From positions 11,656,582 to 11,720,581 of the forward strand of contig NC_134311.1 in assembly GCF_949628215.1 (NCBI RefSeq): DNA of 64,000 nt, given 5' to 3'. This stretch comes from Phalacrocorax aristotelis. Taxonomy: Eukaryota > Chordata > Aves > Suliformes > Phalacrocoracidae. The notes beneath the pieces were generated by a model. It had not been told where the DNA came from. It saw nothing but the letters and a program-made list of their open reading frames with translations, and made no database searches. Shown here one piece after another: positions 12,166 to 24,554 of the stretch. Each line of letters starts with the position of its first letter. Within the stretch, counting starts at the first letter, position 1. A program made the translations under genes and the position numbers.

Positions 12166-13769
12166 TTTCAAGGAAAATGAGGACTTGATATGCAGCTGTT
12201 ACTCTTGAGCAGCAATAAAAGGACCCTGGCTGGAATGGAGTTCTAAAACGGAAGGAAATGCAAATAGTTTCTGAAAGACCCAGCTGAAGCAGCACCTTCT
12301 CAGAGTTCATATATATAGGCTAATATTTGTATAATATTGTCATATAAACAAACTGTTTGAAACATTTATGGCCTGGAGCACAATAATCTTCAGACATCTT
12401 AAAAGAGGTGCATATCTAAGCTTTCTTGACTTTACCATTCATAGTAAACTGTCCTGGTCATTATTACTGCTTAACAACTGAGTAGTTAAATAATTACATT
12501 ACCTGTGACAGCTGCAGATTTAGTGATCACACAACACTTTATATCACTGGATATTTAAAGATGCAAAAGGCATTTACCATACTCACTCATCATAACAGTT
12601 GTGACAGCAGTGAAAGCTACTTATGTGAGCAGTATTTTACCCATTTGATGTCATTCTATGGCAACACATAATTAAAGGAAATCAGGGAATGAAATTTCAA
12701 ATTATAAAAATTTTAAATTTCAGAGCATATTTAGATATGTGACATTGGATGTGACAAAATAAGATACTCTTGGGAGATAAAGATTAGCTGCAACAAACAA
12801 TATTCTAATAATATATATTACTATATTACTGAAAGTCAGAATGTTAGAACATACAGACTACACCTTGAGAAAGCAGTTGCCTTTCTTCATCAAGGGTAGT
12901 TTGAGAATCCATCCAATCGATTTATCTTCCAAATGTAAGGTCCTTCCATCTGTAGTAATCCCACGGTGTTTAATCTAACTTCTTTGTATCCACTAGTGAA
13001 GATCCCACAGACTCCTTAATAACCCATTACAGTGCTTAGTTTTTTTTACACATGCAGAGATTTTGCTCATGCTTAGCTTCTCTCTCACTGGGAAGATAAA
13101 TAGAGAAGAGAACAATCAAATAAATACAGCTTCCTTCATTGAGAAAATGCCACCTTTCTGAAAATCGAAAGGATAGGAATAACAAGATACACAAAATAAA
13201 TTAATTTTTTAAGTTGCCACAGTAGGGAGGAGATTGCAAATGACATGGAAAATTGTGGTTTTGGAAAGGCAAAATGTCAAATGTGTTCACCAAGTTGTTC
13301 TTTCTATGCCTGTATTTCCATTGCCACCTTTTATGGGTTTATATTACAAATTCTCATTTTGCTATCCATTTTTAACTAACTTGGCTGGATAAGTTTGACT
13401 GATAGTCTCTCTTATCTTTTTTTTTTTACAGGAAACACATAATGAATCAAATTAAGAAAGTATTGTAGTTTGCACAAGAACCCAGTGGGATGCCAATCTC
13501 CAGTTCGGCCACAGTACAAACAGTAATATATAGGTAAAAAAAAAGAAAATTAAGGTGAAAAAAATTAGAAGACTGTGTATGATTATTTTTTGTTTTATTT
13601 TAATTGTGAATGACCAAGGTAATATATATTGTCTTTATGTCTGTTAGAGTGTAGGTTAATGAAATCCCAAATTATGTCTTGTTTGGTCTTAAAAGGAATA
13701 GGACTTCACTAAGAAAATTAATTTCTAATGTCTATTTCCCCTTCCACTAGATTTCTCATTTTTCCATTT
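12166..13769. other. AT-rich non-coding DNA
   Basis: About 1.6 kb without recognisable elements. A T-tract (13420-13429) precedes an AG, resembling a splice acceptor, but no open exon follows it. Confidence 0.5.
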
Positions 13770-15480
13770 CATTCTAGATAAACCTATAACATGACCTCTA
13801 GAAGCAACAGCTGAGATTGCAGAAGTGGCTAATACCCCCCCTGACTGAAGCCCCTCAGGTGTCAGACCTCCCACCATTTTATCCCCAGCTTGAGATGTGT
13901 CAGACCCCCTGCTCACAGGTTTACTCAGGATTACCCTCCACTCTCCATCCACTGTGCTTACTCCAGAGGTACAACTGTCCCATCCTTTCCTGGTAGACGA
14001 CGTTACCACACAGCCCTCTTAAACCCAACTAATATTTACTATTATTAACAAGAGAACAAAGAAAATATATTTTAAAAAGATATTCTTACTGTGTTTGTCT
14101 AATCTTGCTGTCTGTTCCAGAAAGGAATAGGCTGTCTAGCCTTGATGTCCAATTATAGTCATCCTAATGTGACTCAGTTTCTTCAGACCCTTTCTGTTGT
14201 CTGCCTGAATATTTTTTCAAGCCTGCTTTTTTCTGGGAAGTGAGATTCAGGTCCTTCTTATTTCCTCTTTTGAGCTCTGCTAAGTGTGCTTCTCATCTTT
14301 TCTTCTCCCCTAAAACTAGCTCAGCAGGTTCCACAAGATATCAACACACAATATGAAGTTGAAATTGTACTTCTCTTCTGCTAGATGAGCTACTCAGCCG
14401 TCTGAGAAGTGTTTCTTCCAGAGACATTTCTTCATTTGCTGCTTATTTTCCTTGAAGTCCTCTTGCTTAAAATCATGCCAGTGGTACAGGGCTCCATCAC
14501 CAGATCACAGAGTTGTTGTAGGACAAATCCAACTCTGTTGCAGCTATCATTGCAATGTGTTTAGGACTGCCCAGGACTCCCAGGGTGCCCAGTGTTAAGG
14601 AGACTGGAGGTGTTTTCAGATTCCCCCATCCCTGTCACTGCAACCTCTAAGATATCGCAGGCATGTGAGGAGAAGGCACATCCATGTCTCTTCACAGCTG
14701 CTTTGGCCAAGGAGTTTCTGGATCCAGCACGTTTAGGTTCTGCTGGTAGCAAGGGTGAGCATGCATTCCAAACAGGCACACAGATAAGCACAAATGTGAT
14801 ACACACATACACGAATACAAATATATATATACATACATGCATGTATACTCATGGCCATGCACATAGATTAACACAAGCAGGCACACAGCACTCACAGACA
14901 CAAACAGGACCAACAGCCTTATCCTGCTTACCCCTCTTGCTGAGCAGGATGGATGTCTGCTAGTAGGGGTCATGTGTATAGACACATAGATACTAAGTGG
15001 ATCCCTCTAGCAGCTGGGCTCAGATGTTCAGTCTGCCCAGTAGCTGTCCCTGGCCCTCAGTATTTTACTCTTAAATCACCCGTTTTATCCACTCATCCCT
15101 CTATTTTCCTGCATGAGTTTCTCCCTAAATGATCTAGATACCTCCCTTCCCCCACCTCTCGCTTCTCCTCAAAACATCTTCTAAAAAGCCCTGTGCAATC
15201 ACAAACCCTCTTCCCCTGCATCCCACAGTGTGTCCCCTATCCCTAGTAATGACCCCCCAGGTATGGGAAGTGGCCCTAAGAGCTGATGATGATGAACCCC
15301 CTTCATGAATGTCCCCCTGCTAGTGGTCTTGGGGGTCTCCTGGGGCAGTCCAGGGGACCAGAGGAGGGGATCATTCCTTTGACTAGGTTATTGGAGTCCC
15401 GTGCCTGCTGCAGTGCCTCTGGGCTTCTTTCAGGGTGTGGAGACAGGTCTTTTGTCACACAAGCTAATACCATCTTAGGC
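13770..15480. other. Unrecognised, less AT-rich segment (possible old repeat)
   Basis: This 1.7 kb block stands out from its flanks by higher GC, C-rich plus strand, and many TCC/CTC/CAGG words. It includes a TACACACATACACG / ATATATATACATACATGCATGTATAC microsatellite-like stretch at 14799-14848. Open pieces of 90-125 codons exist on both strands (for example 14592-14963 plus and 13725-14009 minus) but show no domain I recognise. It could be an old LTR or other avian repeat inserted on the minus strand, a decayed pseudogene, or unique DNA. I cannot place ends or a family. Confidence 0.35.
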
Positions 15481-18400
15481 TCTGAGTTTTGCTTGGAGTA
15501 TAATACCTATCCCAGTGAAGCTGTTCAGAACTTTTCTTCTGACTTGAATGGGTCTTTAAGCTATTATTTAAAACAGTAAAGAAGAAAGTGCTTCATATAT
15601 TGAGATTATCATGTATGGCAAGTTTCAACCTAAAGGGAAACTTTGCGTTCAGATCAGTGTGTAATGCAAGCATCATCTAGGCAAAATATCATAAATGTAA
15701 TTGTAATGCTGGAGGACCATTAACCAAGAGTGGCATGGCTTGCCTGCTGTAATGTTACGCTGCTTAGCAGTGTGCTGGAGTGGGAGTATAACTGTGAGCT
15801 AAAGTAATTGAATAAACACAATGTAATCAAATCACTGAGTTACAATTACACGTTTCTACAATATTTGTGATGTATTTCAAAATATGATGCTTTCAATTTT
15901 TTTTATCTTCTAGCAAATTATGATAAAACCTTTGGAAGTACAAAATGCATTAAGTTGGGAGAAATTGTATCATAAATAAAAGAAAAAAATATTTGAAAAT
16001 AGATGGTCTAGGAAAAACTGTTGATGTGGTGTTGGTTTAAACTTTAGCTATAATTATTTGACAAATTTTTTCATAATCTAGAAATGATTAATGTACTTTT
16101 GGATCTGGTTTCTTTGGGGTCTTTATCAAAATGTCATTGAAAGGTCATTCTCAGTCATGCACACTGACAGAAAAGGGAAGGGAAAAATGGAAACAGGGAT
16201 GTAGAAAAGCCTGTGTCTTGAAATACAGCTAACTGGCAATGGAAAAGAATAACATGCATCATGATGAAATTCACATGTACATATACTATGTCAAGCTGCA
16301 CACAATGACAGAACAGGATTCATGCCTTACAAGACTAGTTGCAAACTAAGCTGCTGATGTTGACAAACCTGCCATTACACAGAAAAGCTGATTCCTAGAA
16401 CCCAGAAAAGTTGGTTCCTAGAAGTACTATTCAGGTGTTATGTAGCAGAAAGCCATTTTTTTCCATGTCATGTAGCAAAAAGTAATTGTTTCTTTCAAGT
16501 TTTAATTATGTAGTCTGCCTTTTCTGAAGAATAAAAATGAAACAACCAAACACAAAAACCAGGTTTTCTTCCAGCCATTGTCTTCCCTTTCTCAGTCCTT
16601 CAAAATAAGCATGTTTGTGCGTAGTTGGAAGTTAATTTTGTTTATGAAATATGACTGGTATATTTTTTCCAGATTAATTTTTTGGGTCTCCAAACTGTAT
16701 TAGCTGTTATTGCAGACTTTTGTTAGAAGTAAGAGCACCAATAATTTTAAAAGACCCTCTTTCTGACATTTTCGTTTTGGTCTTACAGGCTTAAGAAAAT
16801 TAAAGAGCTGACTTAATTCTTGGGTGATAAACTATTCAAAATCTCTGTTCTAAGAAGACTGTGTGTCCTCATTAGCAGTCATTCACTCTACCTCAAAAGG
16901 TTAGAAAAACTACACTTTGCATTCTTAGGCTGAATGATATTCTCTTTTACAATTTCACATCATGTGTGATAGCATTTTTGCTAGGAGGAGAAAAAACTGT
17001 CATCTTCCTTCCATGAAGTTTGATAGGAGTAACAGTTCACAATGACAGTTTTGGGTTTTTTCTTTTTTTTTTTTCTTCTTATTAATAGTCAGCATACAAA
17101 ATTGTACTATGTGCTCATTTCTTAACTTCAAACTGGATTTGAAACTTGGAACATGCATGTTGTATTACAAGGAATGAGTACTCAGGACTGCTAATAAACC
17201 TAGGGAATTTTGTTTAAATTGTTAACTTATGTTCAATAGTGTGAATTAAATAATGCAAGGGAAGACTTTCCACTTAAATGCTTTTCCAAATGTCACTTAA
17301 GTCCATGTTCAGTGAGTCAGGTCACCGAGCAGTATTTCTAAATCACCTGTTGTTTTTAGGTTACTTTGCTTAGGTGCAGAAAACCCTCACTGTAGGGAAT
17401 GGAGGGTTTTATGCAAGTTAAACTATAAATTTCGTCAGAGGTACTTTAAAAATACCAGTTTGACAGTAGAGCTGCTACAGATCATCATTTAGCAAAGGCT
17501 GTCAGGCTTCCACGGTAGTGTTTTCTTGTTTGTTTTGATTTGCTTCTGAGATGTGAAGGCATGGTGTGGAGATACTCAATAAGCAGGCTGAGTTTCTGTA
17601 ATATATGGCCCTGTTTGGGTTTTTCTGTAGAAGAATGTTCATGTTTATATCAAATCCAGAATTGCCCCAGGTTTGAATCCAAGGGTCTGTTTAGGACACA
17701 GTAATTCCAAGACTGGTCCATGTGCCTCTGCACCATCAACCTGTATAAGAATTGTCGGAGTACAAGATTATAACTTTCCAGGATGCAGCAGTGTCAGTAT
17801 TTTTCTATAACTGCTCTCATCCTGGTGTTTTCAGAACCAAAATAAGTAGGAAATCTTTTACGTACATTGTTACAACCATAAATTATAAGCTGTATTCCTT
17901 AAGTAGTATCTTTAAAAATGCAAACCCAGAATTACATGAGTTGACTCCAACCTTTTTTCAGCTGTTGCAGAATGCATAATCTTGTTTGGGTTTGGGGGTC
18001 CATAAAAATTAATTTTAAGCAATGAGCTCACATATTCGTGCTTGGCAGGCAAAAAATGCCATTCTGTCCAGAGTACCCAGCCACTTGCAACAGGGCAAAC
18101 CTTTGCATGCATTTTAGGAGAAGCTCCCTTTTTTTTTTTTATTTTAGTGTAGAATATTGAAATGCATTTCTAGTCACTGGACTTTTTTCTTTCATTAGAA
18201 ATATGTTACAGTTGGAATATTTTACTGTGGAATTACTTTGCAGAATGCATACTCTGATTCCTGCTTAAGAGAAATTAAAGAGAAGGTCCATGTGAAAAAT
18301 ATTTTTGTGTTAAAAAAATATAAAATATTTGCTAACAGCTATAATATAAAATTAATCTGTATTTGATGGTTGGTTAAAATCTGTACTGACTTGGAATAGA

Positions 18401-19711
18401 AGAAAATTATTTTATGTATTTTCACTAAATCACATAATTTTCTTCTTTCTACAATTTCTTCATTAATTTTGCTGAATGCCTCAGTGAAATAATTTGTCGT
18501 TTTGTTTGTGGTACTTTGAGAATTGAACTCAAATGAGCTACATGAGCTACACACATGGGTTTTAGCTCTTCATTTGATGCCTCTGGCCTAGTTTAGGTTC
18601 GAATGTATATCACTACATAAAGCTATATATTGTCATCTTGGAAAGAAATATTGAGTATACTTTGTTTTGTGAGATCTAATTTCATTTTTGCTTAAATTTG
18701 CCCAAGAAAGTTTAATTCAAACTCAATATCTCCTCTATAATTTTTTTTAATAGTTAACAAATTGTATACTAATTAGAAGAGCTATTACCCTGTAGGTAGT
18801 ACACACTAAAGGCATGTTACATAAGAAGTGTAAAGCCAAAAAATGGCAAATCCCCCCCCAGGGAAACAAGGTAACAATGTAATTAAAGTATCAGTAGGTG
18901 GACATTTATATTGAATGCCTTTAAAGGCAGGTGGAAGGCAATATTCATTCTTTGATTTCTGCTTCTGACTGTGCTACACAGCAGTCTAAGTTACTACTAG
19001 TATAGTCTAACTTTTTTTTTACTTCCATTTTCTTAGTGAAAAATATTTATAACATGGGAAAAGTTAGTATTTTCCTCCTTTTTTGGGGGGAAGACATCAG
19101 ACAAAGAGGAAAATCGGTAGACAAAACCTAATGTATGCTAAAAATAGACCTTACATACATATTTATGTGGACGCTGAAAGTAGATTGTTCAATTATCTTT
19201 TTTCTACCATTTTCTTCATAACCTAGGTTAAAGTTTTATTTATATGTGTGTGCATGTATATAACATATGAATAAAATATGTAGCACTATTGTCATCATCC
19301 TAGAACTACTGCTATGATGGGATCTTAACTTAATGCAGTTATTTCTATCATTTTTGTCAAGATATAAAGTATCTATTTATCTCAAGTTCACACTGCCATG
19401 AGACACCAGTTCTCAGTCCTGTTAAAATGAACAGGAAGTATAGTGTATCCTAGCACTAACACAATTTAAGTATTAATTTTATTACCAGTTTTTTCATACT
19501 GAGTTAGTATAATATTACAATTAGCTCTTTGTTTTCCCTAATAGGAAAGGTCCTGATGTAATTATACCTTCAGTCTCTGAAGGTGAACAACTATAATTTC
19601 AGAAATCTTATTAACTTTCTTTATATGACAGAAAACTACTAATGCAGAATATTTGAAAGGTAATATTATTGGATTGCTATGAAACATTTCATTTATCCTT
19701 CTTGAAAGAAC
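15481..19711. other. AT-rich non-coding DNA
   Basis: About 4.2 kb of AT-rich DNA with several homopolymer T-runs (17062-17074, 18129-18140). A short tandem duplication of an AGAAAAGCTGATTCCTAGAA-type unit occurs at about 16381-16425. No gene or transposon is supported. Confidence 0.5.
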
Positions 19712-19830
19712 AGGAAGGAAGGAAGGAAGGAAGGAAAGGAGGAAGGAAGGGAAGGAGGAAGGGAGGGAGGAAGGAAGGGAGGAAGGAAGGGAGGAAGGGA
19801 GGAAGGAAGGGAGGGAGGAAGGGAGGAAGG
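19712..19830 (+). repeat. GGAA/GGGA purine microsatellite
   Basis: 119 nt of uninterrupted purines on the plus strand, built of GGAA units mixed with GGGA and GGAAA variants. Apparent Lys/Gly/Arg-rich and Pro/Ser-rich ORFs over it are artefacts. GGAA is the ETS-factor core motif, and the array could in principle fold as triplex DNA. Confidence 0.95.
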
Positions 19831-20959
19831 CCACTGTACATATATCCTGCTTCCATGGAAATATTAAAAATGAAAAAACATCATGTGTGTATTATGTGTG
19901 AAGTTAAGGATTTACGTGTTTGTTTTTCTCAAATGAAATGTTTTTCATGCAACCATTTCTGGATTTTGGAGTTTTTTGGTTTTGTTTGGTTGATGTTATT
20001 TTTTAAATAAATCTAGTCCATGTATTTTGTAACAAGTGTCTCCCTTCTAGTATTGTTTTATCATATGAGAGACCACTGAAGGGTTAGGGAAACGAAAAAA
20101 GGATCACAGAAATAAAGAAAGGGAAGGAAAATAAAATCAGAAGGGAAATAAAGAGAAAAAAAAAAAAAAGAAGAAGCTAGAAGAGACCTGAAAAGATCCC
20201 CTCCTGTGATTCAAGATCTGTGCAGAGGATGTGGGATTGTAAGAGAAGGTCAGAACTGGCTTAAGTCATGATAGAGCTATCTGCTCTGTCCTGAATTTTC
20301 AAGATGGATAAGAAGTGGAAAACTCAATATACAGTTTACATCTGTGCTCAGAACATTTGAAAGCAGCATATTTGTTTTCAAATCTTAAATATTCAGATGC
20401 TTGACAGTAAGTTCAGTATTTTGAGTACTGGACATTTGTTTAAATTTACTGTAAAAAACCTTAATTTTAAACTTGACATGATTTATTTAAAGTATAGAAA
20501 AACTCTGATAAACCAAGATTTGTTAATATCCATACTTTTAAATTCTTTTTTATGTTACAGGACCCAGGACTGCTCACATTTTCAAAGTGATCAGCCATGC
20601 CCATGCAGCGCACACTGTTCTAATCTATAGCTTTATTTCTTGTTGCTTTATATATTCTCTCTCAGCATCTTCTATTTTTCTCTTTCGGATTGACTTTTTC
20701 AATCTTCATGCCTCCACTCCCTAAGAAAACAGAAAACAGTAGCAAAATGCTCGTGTTAACATAAACCAGAATCTTTGACATCAGACTCCCTGTCGGATGT
20801 TGCAGCAGAGAAAACGCCTTCAACTTATGAAGATCTCCCCATGCTACGGCCCAAAATTCTGGCAACATAATCACACCTATAGTCCAATATTCAGTCTACA
20901 TCTTCCACAATCTAGAGCATGTGCATGTTTTCCAGAGAATTGGATAGGTTTAACATTTT
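19831..20959. other. AT-rich non-coding DNA with a purine-rich run
   Basis: No gene seen. A-rich and purine-rich sequence (about 20085-20180) includes a 14-nt A run near 20156-20169. Confidence 0.5.
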
Positions 20960-21320
20960 GTATTTGATTTTTCCTTTCTGTGTGTAGCATTTTTCACTTG
21001 TCTATATTTAGTTTCCTAGTATTAATTTCAAAGTCTTTTGGCAATTTATCAAGATCACTTCAAATTCAAGCATTTCTTTCAAAATGCTTGTAACCCTTCC
21101 CAATACAAATTACCTATACATACATATTATAGGCACATTTTTTTTTGCATCATCCAAATCACTAACCGGAACTATCCATTACATGCTAAGTATTTCTTCT
21201 TAGTATATCAGAAACTGGACTAATTACAGCTGTCTTGCAATTGCTAGTTTTGCACCCAGCTTTACTGTACTTTTGTCTGCTTTCCATATTTTTCTAGTTA
21301 GTACTGACAAGTGACATGCA
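20960..21320 (-). mobile_element. Ancient CR1/L3-type LINE relic, antisense
   Basis: A decayed LINE RT fragment. The plus strand keeps antisense landmarks in order: a TTTTGGCAATTTATCAAGATCA block (equivalent to 'ccaatttgtcaaggtca'), CTTGTAACCCTTCCCAAT (equivalent to 'cttgcaacccctcccagctt') and TGCATCATCCAAATCACTAA (equivalent to 'ccattatccaagtcattaat'). No reading frame survives. It is much more diverged than the CR1 copies at 36-48 kb. Boundaries are approximate. Confidence 0.65.
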
Positions 21321-21629
21321 CAACTATCTCAAAAATTATACCAGATGTATTCTTTTCCTTCTATCTACCACCAAATGGTTTTGGTTAAAAACAAAAAATA
21401 GTATGGTTTAAGATTTTTTTCTTTCTAAATTCTTTTGAGTCTTTTAAGTTCTATAATCTTATGATCCAAATGGTGGCAAAATGAGTAAGTAATAATTTAT
21501 TCCAGTATCTTTATTAAAAACCCAGATAACAAATATCTGAAAGTAAAAATGTAAAACTGTGCTTACTAAAAACATGTACAATAGTTCTTTAGTGATTAGG
21601 TAAAATGTTAAAAAGAAGTATTGTATGTT
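21321..21629. other. AT-rich spacer before the solo LTR
   Basis: About 300 bp of AT-rich DNA without recognisable features. Confidence 0.5.
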
Positions 21630-22176
21630 TGTGCTGATTTTGGCTGAGATAGAGTTCATTTTCTTCACAGTAGCTAGTATGGGTCTATGTTCTGGATTTG
21701 TGCTGGAAACAGTGTTGATAATTCAGGGATGTTTTAGTTCCTGCTGAACAGTGCTTACACAGAGCCAAGGCTTTTTGTGCTCCTCACCCACCCCACCAGC
21801 GAGTGGGCTGGGGGTTCACAAGGAGTTGGGAGGGGGTGGAGTAATATCCCATGCCATGTGACGTCCTGCTTATCAGTAAAAGCTGGAGGAAGAAGGAAGG
21901 GGGATGTTCAGAGTTATGGTGCTTGTATTCCGAAGTAACCATCACATGTGATAGAGCCCTGCTTTCCGGAAGATGGCTGAACACCTGTCTGCCCACAGGA
22001 AGTAGTAAATTAATTCCTCATTTTGATTTGCTTGTGTGCACAGCTTTTGTTTTACCTGTTAAACTGTCTTTATCTCAACCCACGAGTTTTCTCACTTTTA
22101 TCCTTCTGATTTTCTCCCCCATCCCACCAAGGGGGAGTGAGTGAGTTTAGCTGCTGGCCAGGGTTAAATCATGACA
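21630..22176 (+). mobile_element. Solo ERV LTR, sense
   Basis: A 547-bp LTR beginning TGTGCTGATTTTGGCTGAGA and ending AAATCATGACA. It has TG...CA ends and resembles a LTR type widespread in bird genomes (from memory). Its first 40 bp and last 120 bp align with the LTR at 47028-47533, including the STTATCTCAACCCAYGAG block and the GAGTGAGTGAG/GTGAGCGAGTGG block near the end. Both also share CCATGCCATGTGACG (here 21849-21863). No primer-binding site or internal retroviral sequence follows, so this is a recombination-derived solo LTR. The flanks give only a weak target-site duplication (ATGTT versus GTGTT). Few CpGs remain, so it looks older than the 47 kb LTR. Confidence 0.85.
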
Positions 22177-23309
22177 GTGTTATAAAAAATAGTCTCATTT
22201 ATTTGCAGATAGAATGGGGGAAATAAAAACTCAGATATTAAAAAAAAAAAAACAAACAACAAACCAAACCAAAAAAACACAACCAAAAAAATCTGTGTCA
22301 GGAAAGAGTCATGTTTACTTTTGCCCAAAATATTTCAGCCATGACCCTGAGGCAAATTATAGTTTCATAATAAGCAGGACATCTCTGTGAAGCACAGTGT
22401 CTTTAAATCAACTTATTTCTTCCCCTCTGAAGTCCGTTAAAGACTTTTAAGTCTTACTTCTCCAACTTTTGACAAACCCTACTGCTTTTTTTTCATACAT
22501 ATTGCTGAATGTTTAAAAATAACAGCTTCTGAGATTTTTGAACTAGTCTACCACGTGTCTATTTAATAATTGAAACGAATGGCTTAGGGCACAATACCTT
22601 TAGGTCTGAAGAAGTAAAAAAGCAGAAGGTTATGAGGGTGGGAGAGTTTTGTCTTGTTTTGCTTTGAAATCTTAGCTCATGTCTTACTTTGTGCTTAGCC
22701 ACATAGTTAAGCAGTGTTTTGCAATAATGCAGCCTCAGCAAGAAGACAAAACTTCTGACTGACACCAGTCAGAGAGATGTTGGTGTCATTCAAATAAGGC
22801 CCAGTATGTATTTCTTGCCTTTTTCTGCCTAAGGGCATGTCTCTAACATACAATGAAGCATAGTGCAGAGATTGCTAAATTATCACTGAACTGTAGCTGT
22901 TAATCCATAGAGTACAGAAATCTGGGTCTAGAGGTCATATCATGCATTTATATGAGACCACATAACTGTTACTCTGTTGTTCATAGGACTGAGCAGAGTG
23001 TTATGGAGGGTACCATGGGTGTCTTTGGGCTGTGTTTCTCAAATTCACTTCAGGATACATTGTTAAATTACACAAAGCTGAATATTTCTGCATTTCTATA
23101 GAGACAATGCTTGAAACTGCCTATCAAGCTGAAATTCTTCTATGCCATTCTATGCCACACACACACACCCCAAAAATACGCCCAAAAACCCCCCCAAACC
23201 AGACCAAAAAAAGTGCAACAAACCAGACATAGTTACCTAGATACAGAGGGGAAAAAGTTGGAGCAAGGGAGATGTAGCCTCGGCAGAAGAGGATCAGGTC
23301 AGATAATAT
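22177..23309. other. AT-rich non-coding DNA with CCAAA-type runs
   Basis: No gene seen. There are two A/C-rich low-complexity stretches: 22239-22290 (poly-A then CCAAACC units) and 23157-23230 (a CACACA run, then C7 and CCAGACC units). They are typical low-complexity DNA. Confidence 0.5.
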
Positions 23310-24554
23310 TTAAGCAAAATGGACATATGTAAGTCTGTGGGCCCCAATGGGATGCACCCTCAAGTGCTGAGGGATTTTGCAGATGTATGCCATTGCAAGG
23401 CTATTCTTGATAATCTTTGATTGATCATGGTGACTGGGAGAAGTGCCTGAAGGAGGAAAGAAAATATCACCCTCATCTTCAAGGAGAGTAAGAAGGAGGA
23501 CCCAGGGAACTAGAGGCCTCACTTCAGCCTCTGGAAGGTGCCAGTGCAGCTAGTCCTTAAAACCATTTCCAGGCTCATGAAGGACATGAGAAGTAGTCAA
23601 CATGGCTTTACAAGAGGGAAGTCATGCTCAATCTACTTAAAATCCTGTGATGAAGTGACTGGCCTGGCAGACAAGGGGAGAGCAGTGGACATTGTCTACT
23701 TGGACTTCAGTAAGGCTTTTGACACTGTCTCCCATAAGATTCTCATAGACAAGCTGTTGATGTTCAGGCTGGATGAACAAACAGTGGGGTGGGCTGAAAA
23801 CTGGCTGGATGACCAGGCCCAGAGATTGGTGATCAGTGACACAAAGTCTAGTTGGAGGCCACTGGCTAGCAGTGACCTCAGTGAATCAATACTGAGTCCA
23901 GTCCTGTTCAGTATCTGTATTAACAATGTGGATGATGGGGCAGAGTGTACCCTCAGCAAGTTTGCAGGCAACACTAAACTGGGAGGAGTGGCTGGCTGAT
24001 ACATCAGAGGGTCATATCTATGCCATCCAGAGAGACATTTACAGGCTGGAGAAGTGGACTGGTGGGGACTTCATGAAGTTTAACAAGAGGAAATGAAGGG
24101 TCCAGAACCTGGGAAGAAACAACCCCATGCACCACTGGAGGAAACCCAGCTGGAAAGCAGCTGTGAAGAAAAGCACCTGGGGGTCCTGGTGGACACCAGG
24201 TTGAACATGAGCCAGCAATGTGCCCTTTCCACAAAGAAGGTAAATTATATCCTCAGCTACAGTAAACAAAGTATTGCCAGCAGGTCTGAAGAAGGTGATC
24301 TTTCCCTTTTAGTCAACCCTGGAGTTGACACACCTGGGATGCTGTGACCAGGGCTGAGCTCTTCCATACAAGAGAGACATGGATATACTGGAGACAATTC
24401 AATAAGAGCCACAAGGATAATTATGGGACTGGAGCATCTCTCCTGTGAGTAAAGGCTGAAAGGGCTGGTACTATTTAGCCTAGAGGCAAGAGGGCTCAAG
24501 GGAATCCATCAATGTGTATGTCCCTTCCAACCTTAACCATTCTGTGATTCTTTG
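23310..24554 (+). mobile_element. CR1 LINE, 5'-truncated with internal 3' deletion, sense
   Basis: A sense CR1 starting in the RT fingers (KSVGPNGMHPQVL-like at about 23330) and ending in a CR1 tail, CCATTCTGTGATTCTTTG, near 24554. RT landmarks in order: YLDFSKAFDTVSH at about 23698, a degenerate equivalent of GVPQGS at about 23880, and the palm block at 23961. The distal region is shortened: the thumb and 3' segment run straight from GAGGGCTCAAGG into the final TCCCTTCCAACC block, so a few hundred bases are missing. It is 1.25 kb against about 2 kb expected for this span. Confidence 0.9.
23538..23999 (+). pseudogene. CR1 ORF2 RT fragment with destroyed active site
   Basis: A 153-codon open piece of CR1 reverse transcriptase. 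It keeps VDIVYLDFSKAFDTVSH (palm motif A region) and the LSKF...TKLGG frame of motif C, but the two catalytic aspartates read Gly-Asn (FAGNTKL, codons at 23961-23981). This copy cannot polymerise even if expressed. A frameshift follows at about 23999. Confidence 0.85.

Noticed and set aside
13410..13440. T-tract followed by ACAG as a splice acceptor
   Set aside because: No open exon follows; such tracts are common in AT-rich DNA.
19712..19830. CRISPR-like regular repeats
   Set aside because: These are simple-sequence purine repeats without spacers, in eukaryotic DNA.
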